The translations under genes and the position numbers were made by a program. The notes beneath the pieces were generated by a model that was not told the DNA's origin, made no database searches, and saw only the letters and a program-made list of their open reading frames with translations. From Lytechinus variegatus (lineage: Eukaryota; Echinodermata; Echinoidea; Temnopleuroida; Toxopneustidae): a stretch of 64,000 bases of DNA. The DNA is taken from the NCBI RefSeq assembly GCF_018143015.1, contig NC_054742.1, positions 52,833,195 through 52,897,194 on the forward strand, in the 5' to 3' direction. Below are positions 63,390 through 64,000 of the stretch, piece by piece; within the stretch, counting starts at the first letter, position 1; each line of letters begins with the position of its first letter.

Positions 63390-64000
63390 TACAAGTCCGT
63401 CTTCACAGACGAAAATACTCATCCTTCATCAAACATACCAATTCCTAAAGTTGACAAACTTCCGGACATTGCTCCACTGGTTGTGGACGAGGAGTTGTGG
63501 AGTTCTTAAGCTTCTCCACAAGCTCTCACCATCCAAGGCACCCGGGGCCCTGATGGCATACACCCTTTCATCCTACGTAACTGTGCTGCTGAAATTGCAC
63601 CAATCCTGACCAAGATATGTAACCTGAGCATACAGTCTGGCAGATTGCTGGTAGCCTGGACTCATGCCAACGTTACCGCAATTTACAAAAAAGGTAGCCA
63701 GACTGATCCAGCCAATTACAAACCGGTATCGCTGACCTCGGTTTGCTGCAAAATAGTTGAACATGTTATTTACAGTCATATAATCAATCACTTAGAGAAA
63801 TACAATGCCCTAGATGACTCGCAACATGGATTTCGAGCCAAGAGATCCTGTGAAACACAACTCCTCACTACAGTTCATCATACCTGGGAGGCGAATGAAC
63901 ACAACAAGCAAGTCGATGCAGTCATACTCGACTTTGCAAAGGCATTCGACACCGTACCTCACAAGCGTCTACTACTCAAACTCCAACATTACGGCATATC
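63390..64000 (+). pseudogene. LINE reverse-transcriptase fragment, runs off the window
   Basis: From 63546 one open frame runs to the window end: GPDGIHPFILRNCA, then ANVTAIYKKG, ANYKPVSLTS, DDSQHGFRAKRSCETQLL and motif A, VILDFAKAFDTVPHKRLL, with the first catalytic aspartate. This is the N-terminal half of a non-LTR reverse transcriptase, Jockey/CR1-like in style. Upstream of 63546 the preceding segment (GVLKLLHKLSPSKAPG, around 63495-63542) lies in another frame, and an in-frame TAA occurs near 63507, so this copy is broken. The YADD motif would lie beyond 64000. Confidence 0.8.

Overview
This is eukaryotic, intron-rich, AT-rich animal DNA. The four genes have phase-consistent GT/AG introns and encode proteins close to their vertebrate counterparts, while the non-coding DNA is full of short non-autonomous DNA transposons, a tRNA-derived SINE and a tandem-unit repeat of kinds I associate with marine deuterostomes. 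My best guess is an echinoderm, probably a sea urchin. That is inference from repeat style, not a database match. There are no signs of bacterial genes, operons, CRISPR arrays, viruses or LTR elements.

Layout. (1) 884-6286, plus strand: the last eight exons of the coatomer gamma subunit (COPG); its 5' part lies left of the window. (2) 9186-18199, minus strand: a complete 12-coding-exon MFS transporter of the SLC37 sugar-phosphate/phosphate antiporter type, 411 residues, with a probable non-coding first exon near 18.8-18.9 kb. COPG and this gene converge tail to tail near 7.7 kb. (3) 18.9-29.0 kb: about 10 kb without a recognisable gene, built from palindromes, hAT-like short elements, a degraded tandem duplication and homopolymer runs. 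(4) 29026-44406, plus strand: a complete 18-coding-exon USP8 (UBPY) deubiquitinase, 1186 residues, with an N-terminal dimerisation domain, a rhodanese-like domain, three STAM-type SH3-binding motifs, a coiled coil, a WW domain, a 14-3-3-type motif and the USP catalytic core. (5) 44.4-51.1 kb: intergenic, with several short elements. (6) 51089-62213, minus strand: the C-terminal ten exons seen of CEP70, a centrosomal coiled-coil protein; the N-terminal exons appear to lie right of the window. (7) 62.3-64.0 kb: a TTAA-flanked short element, then a decayed LINE reverse-transcriptase fragment running off the end.

The genes do not form one pathway. COPG (COPI vesicle coat), USP8 (endosomal deubiquitination) and the SLC37-like carrier (probably ER or another endomembrane) all serve the endomembrane system; CEP70 works at the centrosome and cilium. 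I read the shared location as ordinary synteny, not a functional cluster.

The most striking points are a (GA)n microsatellite that serves as the polypyrimidine tract of an SLC37 exon acceptor; a roughly 1.1-kb repeat present in introns of three of the four genes whose units each carry an AGGTCA-A-AGGTCA nuclear-receptor-type DR1; a nested insertion series inside the copy in CEP70, with an 8-bp target duplication; a long inverted repeat in the probable 3'UTR of the SLC37 gene; and an expanded set of protein-interaction motifs in USP8. I found no convincing wholly new biological system.
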